Part shown: piece after piece, positions 34,847-42,495 of the stretch
Layout: each line of letters opens with the position of its first letter
How positions within the stretch are numbered: position 1 is the first letter of the stretch
Position numbers and translations under genes: made by a program
Source: Winogradskyella sp.
GTDB lineage: Bacteria > Bacteroidota > Bacteroidia > Flavobacteriales > Flavobacteriaceae
Assembly (NCBI GenBank): GCA_002722255.1
Contig: PBLD01000006.1
Coordinates: 97,177 to 152,754 of the forward strand
Length of the DNA stretch: 55,578 bases
Direction: 5' to 3'
Notes under the pieces: generated by a model
Seen by the model: only the letters and a program-made list of their open reading frames with translations
Database searches by the model: none
What the model was told of the DNA's origin: nothing

Positions 34847-35404
34847 ATTAATACGTTCCAGATTCATATTGTTGAAAAATGCAAACAGAATGACAGGCAG
34901 GCGCAAATGCAATTGTATAGACAATATTGCGACGGCATGCTTATCGTGGCACTTCGATTTGTAAAAGATACTATGGAAGCAGAAGATATTGTGCAGGAAG
35001 CATTCATAAAAGCATTTTCAAGATTAGATCAATACAGAGCTGAAGTAAGTTTTGGTGCATGGTTAAAGCGCATTGTAGTGAATAGATGTATTGATGTATT
35101 AAAATCTAAAAAACAACGATTAGTAGAATTAGAAGAGCATCATCTTAATGTGGTTGATGCAAAAGATGAAAATGAATGGTTGGTTGATGATGATATTACT
35201 ATTGAAGATGTAAAATCAGCAATTGAAGAATTGCCCGAAAAATATAGATATGTCGTCATGCTCTATTTAATTGAAGGTTATGACCACAGTGAAATCTCAG
35301 AGATATTAAATATTTCTGAAGTGGCTTCAAGAACACAATTATCCAGAGGAAAACAAAAGTTACAAACCGTATTAAAAACAGAAAGAAATGGCACAAGATC
35401 TTAG
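34847..35404 (+). CDS. ECF-family RNA polymerase sigma factor
   Basis: The first in-frame ATG is at 34907, giving 165 residues starting MQLYRQYCDGML. The 20 codons upstream are open and read INTFQIHIVEKCKQNDRQAQ, exactly the helix that begins region 2 in this family, and an ATG start would delete it. The proposed start is ATT at 34847 (185 residues). The later regions are complete: DAEDIVQEAFIKAF-like 2.2-2.4 (here EAEDIVQEAFIKAF), WLKRIVVNRCID, LPEKYRYVVMLYLIEGYDHSEI and the region 4 helix ISEVASRTQLSRGKQKL. It redirects RNA polymerase to stress or envelope genes. The stop overlaps the anti-sigma-like gene by 17 bases. Confidence 0.85.
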   Translation: MNTFQIHIVEKCKQNDRQAQMQLYRQYCDGMLIVALRFVKDTMEAEDIVQEAFIKAFSRLDQYRAEVSFGAWLKRIVVNRCIDVLKSKKQRLVELEEHHLNVVDAKDENEWLVDDDITIEDVKSAIEELPEKYRYVVMLYLIEGYDHSEISEILNISEVASRTQLSRGKQKLQTVLKTERNGTRS

Positions 35405-35954
35405 AAATTTATTTGAGAAAGATAGGTTGACACAGCGCGCAAAAATGTCTCAAGATCATGAAGCACGCTTTTTAGATAAGCTAGATAAAGAATTGCCAAT
35501 TGAGAATAAATCTAGTGGATTTAGTTTCTTAAATATTGCTGCGAGTGTAGTAGTCTTACTTGGTTTAAGTTTTGGTGCTTACAAGTATTTTCAAACTCCT
35601 ATTGATGTGGAATCAAAACAAGAAATTGTAGATACAGATTTGAAGACGCTTGGCGATGTATCACCAGACCTCAAAAAAGTAGAAGATTATTATTTAGCAA
35701 GTATCAATTTAGAATTGTCTAAAGTAGAGTTAACACCACAAAACAAAGAATTGTTTGATGGCTATGTGTTAAGACTGCAGGAGCTAAATAAAGAATACGA
35801 TAAACTACTAGAAGAGCTTAATGAAAATGGACCAAACTCTGTAACCTTAGATGCTCTTATAGAAAATTTAAAGCTGAGATTAAACCTTGTAATGCGTCTA
35901 AAAGACAAGTTAGAAGAGTTTAATGACGATGCCTTTGAACAAGAAATTACGTAA
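35388..35954 (+). CDS. anti-sigma-factor-like membrane protein
   Basis: The 188-residue protein has a short cytoplasmic N-terminus (about 1-44), one membrane helix (about 45-67, FLNIAASVVVLLGLSFGAY) and a helical periplasmic domain (about 95-188). The periplasmic part is strongly coiled-coil (ELNKEYDKLLEELNENGP). Position right after an ECF sigma gene, with overlapping codons, and single-pass topology suggest an anti-sigma factor. The classic zinc-binding HxxxCxxC motif is absent. No sequence family is recognised with certainty, so the function rests on context. Confidence 0.7.
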   Translation: MAQDLRNLFEKDRLTQRAKMSQDHEARFLDKLDKELPIENKSSGFSFLNIAASVVVLLGLSFGAYKYFQTPIDVESKQEIVDTDLKTLGDVSPDLKKVEDYYLASINLELSKVELTPQNKELFDGYVLRLQELNKEYDKLLEELNENGPNSVTLDALIENLKLRLNLVMRLKDKLEEFNDDAFEQEIT

Positions 35955-36003
35955 TCAAATCAAAAATCATAAATCAAAAAACGAACAGTTAAATCAAAAA
36001 ATC

Positions 36004-37581
36004 ATGAACACAATTAGAATTTTAGTGTTGTGCTTGTTAACCACTTTTGGTTATGCACAAAAAAAGTTAAGTAAAATATCGCAGTCTATAAAGGTAGATA
36101 AGGATGTTGTAGTAGACTTAAATACAAGTTATGCCGAAATTGAAATCGATACATGGAACAGAGATATCGTGGAAATTGAAGCCTATTTAGAAAGCGATAA
36201 ACTATCTGAAGCAGAATTAGAAAAAGCCTTAGAGGCTTGGAATCTCAAAGTTGATGGTTCTAATAATAAAGTAGTGATTTCCTCTCATGGTGCGCGTGCT
36301 ATAGGTTTGTATGGAGAAGGAGATTATACTGCAATATTAAAAGACTTAGAGTTTGAGTTGGCAGATTTACCAGAAATACCTGAAGTTATTGTACTGCCTG
36401 AAATCCCAGAATTAGCTGCTATGCCAAAGATGCCAGAGTTACCAGAAATGCCAGAATTTCCCGAGCTTCCGGAATTACCAGAGGGTATAAAAACTATTAA
36501 GTTTGATTATGATAAATACCAAAAGGAAGGTGAGAAGTATTTAAGTGAATGGAGTAAACGCTACGAAAAAGAAGGTGGTAAAGAACTACAAAACCGTATG
36601 GAAGCATGGGCTAAGAAATTTGCAGAATCTGGTTACCAAGAAAAAATGGCTAAATGGGGCGAAGAGTACGGTAAACGCTTTGAAGGAAAATGGGCTAAAG
36701 ACATGGAAAAATGGGGCGAGGAATTCGGCGAAAAATATGCCAAAGAGATGGAAAAATGGGGAGAAGAATTTGGTGAGAAGTTTGGCAAGGAATGGGAAGA
36801 GAAAATGGAAGCTTGGGGAGAACGTTTTGGCCAACAAATGGAAAGACAAGCTCAGCTTATGGAGAGACAAGTAGAACGCGCAGAACGTATGAAGGAGCGT
36901 ACTGCCGAACGCTCTAAAGAAATGGCAGAACGCAGAAAGGAAATGAGAGAAAGAAAAGCAGCAATAGGATATGCTAGAAAATTAGAATCTGGCAGCAATA
37001 GCAAAGTTCGTAAGGTGATTAAAATTAAAATCCCTAAAAAAGCGAAACTAAAAACTAACATAAGACATGGTGAGTTAAAAATATCTTCGGTTATTCATAA
37101 CCTACAAGGAGATATCTCTCACGCCTTTTTGGTAGCAGATAACATTGATGGAGGTGAGACCTCCATTAATGTTTCTTATTCGCCTGTAGTAATTAATTCA
37201 TGGAATTTAGGAACTTTAAATCTAAATTATGTGGATAAAGCACAGATTAAAAATGTTAAGAATTTAGTGTTAAATGCTAAGTCTTCAAACATTAATATTG
37301 AAACATTATCTGATACAGGCATTATAGATGGAAGTTTTGGTGACCTTACGATTTCAAATCTTGCCGAGACGTTTAAAAATCTAAACTTGGTTTTAGAAAA
37401 TAGTGATGCTTTTGTTAACCTGCCAAAAAATGTAGATTATAACATGTATTTTAAGGGTAGTAGATCTAAATTCAATAATAAAGCTACTTCACAAAAGACC
37501 ATTAGAAACGGTGAAGACAGCCAAAGCTCTAATAGAAGCATTGTCGTTAACGCCAAGTTTAGTAATGTTATTATGAATTAA
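36004..37581 (+). CDS. exported Pro-Glu and Trp-Gly-Glu repeat protein
   Basis: The 525-residue product starts at ATG 36004 with a signal peptide (MNTIRILVLCLLTTFGYAQ); an in-frame ATG 27 codons upstream overlaps the anti-sigma gene. An N-terminal beta domain (about 25-115) precedes a PE(L/I/M/F) repeat (about 123-160). Next come five M-x-x-W-(G/A)-E/K-x-(F/Y) helical repeats (199-275) spaced 16, 19, 15 and 19 residues. A Glu/Arg-rich helix (273-320) and a C-terminal DUF4097-like beta-helix follow (from about 333, ending KFSNVIMN). It is third in the sigma operon. No family name is known; it is likely a periplasmic or surface effector of the sigma pathway. Confidence 0.75.
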   Translation: MNTIRILVLCLLTTFGYAQKKLSKISQSIKVDKDVVVDLNTSYAEIEIDTWNRDIVEIEAYLESDKLSEAELEKALEAWNLKVDGSNNKVVISSHGARAIGLYGEGDYTAILKDLEFELADLPEIPEVIVLPEIPELAAMPKMPELPEMPEFPELPELPEGIKTIKFDYDKYQKEGEKYLSEWSKRYEKEGGKELQNRMEAWAKKFAESGYQEKMAKWGEEYGKRFEGKWAKDMEKWGEEFGEKYAKEMEKWGEEFGEKFGKEWEEKMEAWGERFGQQMERQAQLMERQVERAERMKERTAERSKEMAERRKEMRERKAAIGYARKLESGSNSKVRKVIKIKIPKKAKLKTNIRHGELKISSVIHNLQGDISHAFLVADNIDGGETSINVSYSPVVINSWNLGTLNLNYVDKAQIKNVKNLVLNAKSSNINIETLSDTGIIDGSFGDLTISNLAETFKNLNLVLENSDAFVNLPKNVDYNMYFKGSRSKFNNKATSQKTIRNGEDSQSSNRSIVVNAKFSNVIMN

Positions 37582-37601
37582 CTATTAAAAGTTAAATCTG
37601 T

Positions 37602-37648
37602 CATTCTGAATTGTTCCACTAAGCGCAGTCGAAGTGTACTTCAGAATG
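37602..37648. repeat. REP-like palindrome with inserted repeat module
   Basis: CATTCTGAA (37602-37610) pairs with TTCAGAATG (37640-37648). Its 29-base loop contains CACTAAGCGCAGTCGAAGTG (37617-37636), whose reverse complement matches the loop of the terminator at 26056 in 18 of 20 bases. Confidence 0.6.
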
Positions 37649-37708
37649 TTTATTAGTTGCAACTAGGCATCGTAGCTTTTCTTCCTATTTTCCATTAAAA
37701 TAGATTCT

Positions 37709-37716
37709 TATTTTTG
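37709..37716 (+). promoter_or_regulatory. -7 box of the M23 peptidase gene
   Basis: TATTTTTG is a full match to TAnnTTTG, 17 bases before the ATG at 37734. Confidence 0.45.
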
Positions 37717-37733
37717 TGGAAATTTTGTTTTTT

Positions 37734-38417
37734 ATGACCTTATCTTCTTTTGAAGAATTTCTAAAATCACTTCAAGCACACCCTTTAATTCATCCTAGTG
37801 TTTCTCATAATGCTTATGTGCCACTGGATTTATCTATTCATAATAAGGAATTAGATAGTGTTGAGGTATCATCTTCTAATGCTTTGGAATTATATATCTG
37901 GAATCATTTAAATGCTAATAACGCTAAAGTTGCTTTTGGTGGGTATTTAGAGCATCGTGCTATCTATAACCGAAGTGATTATTTTAATACAGCCAAACCA
38001 GAAGAAGAACGCAATATTCATTTAGGATTAGACCTTTGGATTGAAGCAGGCACTGAAATTAATGCTCCTTTAGATGGGAAAATCCATAGTTTTAAAAATA
38101 ATACTAATTATGGTGATTATGGACCAACACTAATTTTGGAGCATCATTTTGAAAACGAAACGTTTTTCACTTTATATGGTCATTTAAGTTTAGAGTCCAT
38201 TAGTAATTTAAAAGTTGGAGTAGAAGTAAAGCAAGGAGACACAATCGCAACTCTTGGCACTGCTGAAGTTAATGGTGATTATGCGCCACATTTGCATTTT
38301 CAGATTATAAAGGATATTCAGAATTACAAAGGCGATTATCCAGGTGTGAGCAATCAACTCGATTTAGAATTTTATAAAACGAATTGCCCTAACCCGAATT
38401 TACTTTTAAAAGTTTAG
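37734..38417 (+). CDS. M23-family peptidase without a visible signal peptide
   Basis: The 227-residue protein starts at ATG 37734 (MTLSSFEEFLKSLQAHP). It carries the LytM/M23 zinc site HLGLD (His96, Asp100), the tyrosine/His loop LYGHLS (His150) and HLHF (His186, His188). M23 enzymes cut peptidoglycan cross-links outside the cell, yet the N-terminus here is polar and lacks a signal peptide or membrane helix. The start six codons upstream would add only MEILFF and does not solve this. It may act in the cytoplasm, be exported by another route, or be mis-started. It is transcribed from its own promoter. Confidence 0.88.
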   Translation: MTLSSFEEFLKSLQAHPLIHPSVSHNAYVPLDLSIHNKELDSVEVSSSNALELYIWNHLNANNAKVAFGGYLEHRAIYNRSDYFNTAKPEEERNIHLGLDLWIEAGTEINAPLDGKIHSFKNNTNYGDYGPTLILEHHFENETFFTLYGHLSLESISNLKVGVEVKQGDTIATLGTAEVNGDYAPHLHFQIIKDIQNYKGDYPGVSNQLDLEFYKTNCPNPNLLLKV

Positions 38418-39700
38418 TTGTTTTTTGCTTTTTCTGTTGCTTTAAAAATCCATTCAATAACAAAGCACAACACTATTATACCTGCAGATACCAATACACC
38501 TGTAAGGTTAGATTTGTATTGCTGATGAATAAGAATGACCAATGCTATAAGACATAATATAAATCCTAAAAGTGGAATTATTTTCAGGCTTTTGGTATCC
38601 TTTGAGCATTTATAACCTACCAAATTTACAATGCCAAAAATTAAAATGAAGCCAACACTTCCAGCAGTAGATATACTTTCTAAATCTAAAATGTTAACCA
38701 AAACTAGAGTTGCCATTGCCGTAATTAACAACCCAATTGGTTTATTCCATAGTTTTGATAAAAAGTGATTTGGTAATTCGTCATCTTCAGCTATTTCAAA
38801 ATTTACACGGCTTCCTCCATATAAAGATGCGTTTATGGCAGAAAATGTAGAAATCAAGGCAGCAATAGTAATAATGGTAAAACCAATTTGTCCTAACATG
38901 GGTTTAGCTGCTTCGGCTAATACGTAATCTTCGGCTTTAGCAATTTTATCGAAAGCCAGTGATCCTACGGTGACTATAGCAATTATGATATAGAGTATAA
39001 TTACAAAAATCACTGAATAAAAGTAAGCTTTTGGAATATTTTTTTCAGGATTTGTTATGTCAGGTGCTGCATTGGCGATTAATTCAAAACCTTCATAAGC
39101 TACAAAAATTACCATTCCGGCAGCAAAGAGTTGTAATGGGTTTTCCCAATTAGAAATTGCAAGTTGCGATAAATTTTCATTTCCAATTAATCCATAAGCT
39201 CCAATACCTATAAAACTTATAAGTATTACTAATTTGATGATAACAGCATACGATTCAATTTTACCAACAACAGCAATACTGTAATAGTTAATAGCAGTTG
39301 CAAGGATAATTATAGAGCTTGCATAAATGTGAAAGTCTACTGTTTTGTCTGAAGTGATTTCTAATAAATTAGGTGCATAGGAACCAAATGCTGATGCATA
39401 TAATGAAAGCATTATTATGTAACTAATCCATAACAAATTATTAATAGCACCACTAAATATAGAAATACCAAAACCTTGATTAATAAACTTAACCGTTCCG
39501 CCTCTGTCAGGATATTTTTTTGAAAGCTTAGCATAGCTGTAAGACGTTATTAAAGCCAAAGCTCCAGCAAATAAGAAGGCAATTGGAGTACCACCCTGGG
39601 CAATAGACACAGCCAAGCCGAGAACAGCAAAAATACCGCCACCAACCATACCGCCTATACCTATAGATATGGCTTCTTTTAAATCTATTTTATCTGACAT
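38414..39700 (-). CDS. APC-family amino-acid permease
   Basis: The 428-residue protein has twelve hydrophobic segments of the amino acid-polyamine-organocation family. It begins with the substrate-loop signature GIGGMVGGGIFAVLG (12-26). VAYEGFELIANAAPDITNPEKNIPKA marks the conserved region of helix 6 (about 201-226), followed by ASLYGGSRV. It would carry an amino acid or related cation into the cytoplasm. The substrate cannot be assigned. The 3' ends of this gene and the M23 gene overlap by 4 bases, and the NTF2-like gene ends 6 bases upstream. Confidence 0.9.
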   Translation of the reverse strand: MSDKIDLKEAISIGIGGMVGGGIFAVLGLAVSIAQGGTPIAFLFAGALALITSYSYAKLSKKYPDRGGTVKFINQGFGISIFSGAINNLLWISYIIMLSLYASAFGSYAPNLLEITSDKTVDFHIYASSIIILATAINYYSIAVVGKIESYAVIIKLVILISFIGIGAYGLIGNENLSQLAISNWENPLQLFAAGMVIFVAYEGFELIANAAPDITNPEKNIPKAYFYSVIFVIILYIIIAIVTVGSLAFDKIAKAEDYVLAEAAKPMLGQIGFTIITIAALISTFSAINASLYGGSRVNFEIAEDDELPNHFLSKLWNKPIGLLITAMATLVLVNILDLESISTAGSVGFILIFGIVNLVGYKCSKDTKSLKIIPLLGFILCLIALVILIHQQYKSNLTGVLVSAGIIVLCFVIEWIFKATEKAKNN

Positions 39701-39706
39701 AAAAGT

Positions 39707-40219
39707 TTAAAATTTTTCAAAATCATTAATTGCAAAAGCATTTTGGTATTGTTCTTCACCAATTGTTCCTCCTTCAGAAGAATCATAATCCATAGTTATT
39801 TTCCAAATACCATCGCTCTTTTTTAAAAGTACATGAAACTGACTATAGTAGACTTGTTCATTGTCTGTTCCTTTATTTCTAACCAATTTATAAATGCCTC
39901 TTTCGCTCGCATTAGTGTCGTTGTTTATGCGTTCAAAAAAACGGAGTGAAATAGTGCTTGTTTGTTCTGCTACTTTATCACGTTCAAAACCAGTTTTATA
40001 ATTATTTATATAAGTATCGTAATCTAAAATCCGATTTCCACCAGAAACTCGTACCAAATCTTTAGAATGAATTTCTGCCATTAAAGTATAATCCAGAGTT
40101 TCAAAAGCTTTGTAGAACTTTTCCCAAGTTTTATTGATGTCTTCTAAGTTTGTTTTGGTTTGAGAAAAACTAAATAGTATCGTAGTGCAAAAGAAGAGCG
40201 TAGCAATAAACGTTTTCAT
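39707..40219 (-). CDS. exported NTF2-like (SnoaL/DUF4440-type) protein
   Basis: The 170-residue protein has a signal peptide (FIATLFFCTTILFSFSQ) and an NTF2-like cone fold: WEKFYKAFETLDYTLMAEIHSKDLVRV, YKTGFE and FHVLLKKSDGIWKITMDYDSSE. Such domains bind small hydrophobic ligands or act as periplasmic enzymes. No catalytic residues are identifiable here. It is immediately followed by the APC permease gene (6 bases), so a joint transcript is likely, though no functional link is evident. Confidence 0.8.
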   Translation of the reverse strand: MKTFIATLFFCTTILFSFSQTKTNLEDINKTWEKFYKAFETLDYTLMAEIHSKDLVRVSGGNRILDYDTYINNYKTGFERDKVAEQTSTISLRFFERINNDTNASERGIYKLVRNKGTDNEQVYYSQFHVLLKKSDGIWKITMDYDSSEGGTIGEEQYQNAFAINDFEKF

Positions 40220-40295
40220 TAAGTTTTGTCTTAGTTAGTGGGTTTAAGGTAGTCAAAAAAATAATACGCTTTCCTAAAAACTAAAACTGATAACT

Positions 40296-40931
40296 CTACT
40301 TCACAGTCAATTTCTTTGGTGAAAAGATAAATTGCATACCTATTTTAAGCAATAAAAAAGGTAGAATAATCAACACTGAAGTCCATAGATTATCTGGCGA
40401 AAATGTCTCAGGAAAAGGTTTCACAATAAAAAACATTATGATACCTCCCAGTATTATTGAAATATGCAATACCAGCATGTTAGATGTAAATTGTCCAAAA
40501 CTAGCTATTGTTTTGTCTTCGTTGAGATTTATGTAGATATGCTCAAATAGGACAAACAGTAAATTTATATTGAAAAACCAATTTTTAAAAAACAGAATTT
40601 CCATATTGATTAATGTAATATCAGAGTTGTTCCAGTTGGCAATCAACCCAAAAAATACAATAATGAATACCAAATAGATGAACATCATAAACAAAGAGCC
40701 AAACATAAATTTAGAACCTATTTGGTTGTCGCTATTGCTTTTGTTGTGTCTGTAAAAAAGACGTCTAACAACTATTCTAATAAACTCATTCCACCAAAAA
40801 AAGTAAATGACATAAAATACTGTTGTTTGTCCGTAGCCAATAGATAAAGCGGTTAGTAGTGCGAAAATTAAAAAATCCCATTCCCTAAGATGTTTCTTGG
40901 GTTGTGCTACAATGCTGGCTAGTATAGACAT
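40296..40931 (-). CDS. integral membrane protein, DUF6498-like
   Basis: The 211-residue protein has about five membrane helices: LIFALLTALSIGYG (near 20-33), FYVIYFFWWNEFIRIVVRR (near 39-57), FGSLFMMFIYLVFIIVFFGLI (near 77-97), then LLFVLFEHIYINL and IILGGIIMFFIVKPF. The WWNEFIRIVVRRLFYRHNK stretch with conserved Trp and Arg resembles small Bacteroidota membrane families (tentatively DUF6498). No function is known. It is a single gene; the region upstream (40932-41267) carries a long palindromic repeat. Confidence 0.7.
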   Translation of the reverse strand: MSILASIVAQPKKHLREWDFLIFALLTALSIGYGQTTVFYVIYFFWWNEFIRIVVRRLFYRHNKSNSDNQIGSKFMFGSLFMMFIYLVFIIVFFGLIANWNNSDITLINMEILFFKNWFFNINLLFVLFEHIYINLNEDKTIASFGQFTSNMLVLHISIILGGIIMFFIVKPFPETFSPDNLWTSVLIILPFLLLKIGMQFIFSPKKLTVK

Positions 40932-41267
40932 ATCTCTTTTGTAAGTTAAAAAGTAAAACTACAATTGCTATTTCTATTTCGGAATACGTAGTTCTGCGTA
41001 TTTATTCTAGAATTTGGAACGAGATCAGGTTGATAAAATTCGTCACTTCGAGTGGATTTTTCGATTGAAATGAGAAAAATTTGTATCGAGAAGCTGAATT
41101 TTTTCAATAAACAAGTTCTCGATACAATTTTTTAAGCTTCGCTTAGGTATCTTCAAACAAAAAATATTTTGTTTTCGATAATCTCAAAATCACTCGAACT
41201 GACTATATCATTTTGTTTTTTAAATGTCCAAAGAGCACTTCCTTATGTCATTTAATAGTTTAACCTA
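40932..41267. other. 336-base gene-free interval holding a nested palindrome
   Basis: No plausible coding frame is seen. The interval is dominated by the nested inverted repeat at 41042-41203, with AT-rich flanks on both sides. Confidence 0.6.
41042..41203. repeat. 162-base nested palindromic intergenic element
   Basis: The ends GTCACTTCGAGTG (41042-41054) and CACTCGAACTGAC (41191-41203) are inverted repeats with 12 of 13 matches. Inside, TTGTATCGAGAA (41081-41092) and TTCTCGATACAA (41116-41127) form a perfect 12-bp stem. It resembles dispersed intergenic repeats of Flavobacteriaceae and contains no ORF. Confidence 0.65.
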
Positions 41268-41807
41268 TTAATTAGGCATATAGTAATTACCATCATAGCT
41301 ACCAGAAATAACCTGTCCGTCGTTTCTGGTGAAGCTAAATGTAAAAACAATGTTGAATTGCGTAAAGTTAGTTACGGTTACTGAACCAGACTGTGCATAC
41401 ACATCTGATTGTGAATCATCATCAGAAAGTAAAACAGTACCAGCTGTAAATTCACTATTCGTTATGCTGCTGTTTATGGAAACATCGTAGCTGTCAATCT
41501 CATTATAAGTGGTGTTCTGAATGGTGGGATCAACAATTTTAAAGTTGACATAGTTAATATCGCTCAAATCATTGTTGCTTGTAATTTCAGAACTGGTTTT
41601 GTTAAAAAGACTAATACTTATGTCACTTGGGTCATTATTTGCGGTATTTTCGTCCACAATTATTACCGACATTAAATCATAAGTATTTCCATTAAAAGTA
41701 AACGCATTATTGGTTTCATCTGGAATTGAGCTTGTATCATCCGAAGAACACGATACAAATGCTATACATAGCACTAACGTAAGTATGCGAAATAGATTTG
41801 GGTTCAT
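41268..41807 (-). CDS. lipoprotein of unknown function
   Basis: The 179-residue lipoprotein has its lipobox at FVSCSSDDTSS (Cys20) and an acidic Ser/Asp linker after the Cys, which in Bacteroidota can favour surface export. The rest is beta-strand-rich (FTFNGNTYDLMSVII, VNFKIVDPTIQN, FNIVFTFSFTRNDGQVISGSYDG) and looks like a single immunoglobulin or jelly-roll domain. No family is recognised. A second lipoprotein gene lies 55 bases upstream on the same strand. Confidence 0.7.
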   Translation of the reverse strand: MNPNLFRILTLVLCIAFVSCSSDDTSSIPDETNNAFTFNGNTYDLMSVIIVDENTANNDPSDISISLFNKTSSEITSNNDLSDINYVNFKIVDPTIQNTTYNEIDSYDVSINSSITNSEFTAGTVLLSDDDSQSDVYAQSGSVTVTNFTQFNIVFTFSFTRNDGQVISGSYDGNYYMPN

Positions 41808-41862
41808 AATAAATTAATTATAAGTAGGTTATAATGTAAATATAGAATAAAAAAATTAATGT

Positions 41863-42411
41863 TTATTCACACTCAGCCTGAGTGATTTTATTTTTCCATT
41901 GTATCCAATACTCCTGTAAGCCTTCTTTTGTGATTTTTAAGTCACTGATGTCTAATTTTTGCCCATTCATTAAAGCTCCTTTGAGTTGTTTCTTTCTTTG
42001 GGAAAGGGCAGGAGTGTGGTTCCAACCACCAACATGATCAAAAGAGGTGTAAGCATCACATTTTTTGGCAACCCTCACAAACGGAATTTTTAAATAATAA
42101 GTTACTGTACCAGAACCCATACCCTCTGTAGTCATTTCTATCTTAGAGAAATCCACTTTACTATACTTCTCGACTTTATATAAAGCTTTTAGATGGTCAC
42201 CAACTTTAGCAGACATAGTATTAGAGAATTGATGTGCTACATCACTGCCATTTATAAATTCTTTACCTATGTATGTACCCTCGCAATTGTTGTTTGTGCA
42301 GGTAATGTCATTATTTTGAGTTAGATTAGTGGCTAGCTCTTTTTTTGGGTTAGAGCATGAAAGACCTATGAATATTGCTCCAAGTATGATTATGATTTTG
42401 ATTAACTTCAT
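41863..42411 (-). CDS. lipoprotein of unknown function
   Basis: The 182-residue lipoprotein has its lipobox at FIGLSCSNPKKE (Cys19). Two close cysteines follow (ITCTNNNCEGTYIGKEF, about 37-44), with further Cys near 118 and 181 (KKCDAY, QAECE), which suggests disulphides. The middle (KIEMTTEGMGSGTVTYYLKIPFV) is strand-like and the C-terminal third is basic and helical. The sequence gives no recognisable family. A terminator hairpin serving secA lies 14 bases upstream of the start. Confidence 0.7.
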   Translation of the reverse strand: MKLIKIIIILGAIFIGLSCSNPKKELATNLTQNNDITCTNNNCEGTYIGKEFINGSDVAHQFSNTMSAKVGDHLKALYKVEKYSKVDFSKIEMTTEGMGSGTVTYYLKIPFVRVAKKCDAYTSFDHVGGWNHTPALSQRKKQLKGALMNGQKLDISDLKITKEGLQEYWIQWKNKITQAECE

Positions 42412-42424
42412 GTAATAAAATTAA

Positions 42425-42453
42425 AAAATCCTGATGGTTTACATCAGGATTTT
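42425..42453 (-). terminator. intrinsic terminator downstream of secA
   Basis: The hairpin AAAATCCTGATG (42425-42436), loop GTTTA, CATCAGGATTTT (42442-42453) is a 12-bp perfect stem. On the minus strand it is followed by a T-run (42421-42428 reads as TTTTTTAA), fitting termination of secA. Confidence 0.75.
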
Positions 42454-42455
42454 AG

Positions 42456-42476
42456 ATCCTGAAATAAATTCAGGAT
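42456..42476. repeat. single REP-like palindrome (CTGAA family)
   Basis: ATCCTGAA (42456-42463), loop ATAAA, TTCAGGAT (42469-42476), flanked by GACAATC as in the copy at 24413. It sits between the secA stop and its terminator. Confidence 0.6.
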
Positions 42477-42495
42477 GACAATCTTTGTTTAAGGT

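Noticed and set aside
36545..36963. Overlapping open frames on both strands within the Trp-Gly-Glu repeats
   Set aside because: The repeated codons keep other frames open by chance. The exported protein frame is supported by a signal peptide and operon context.
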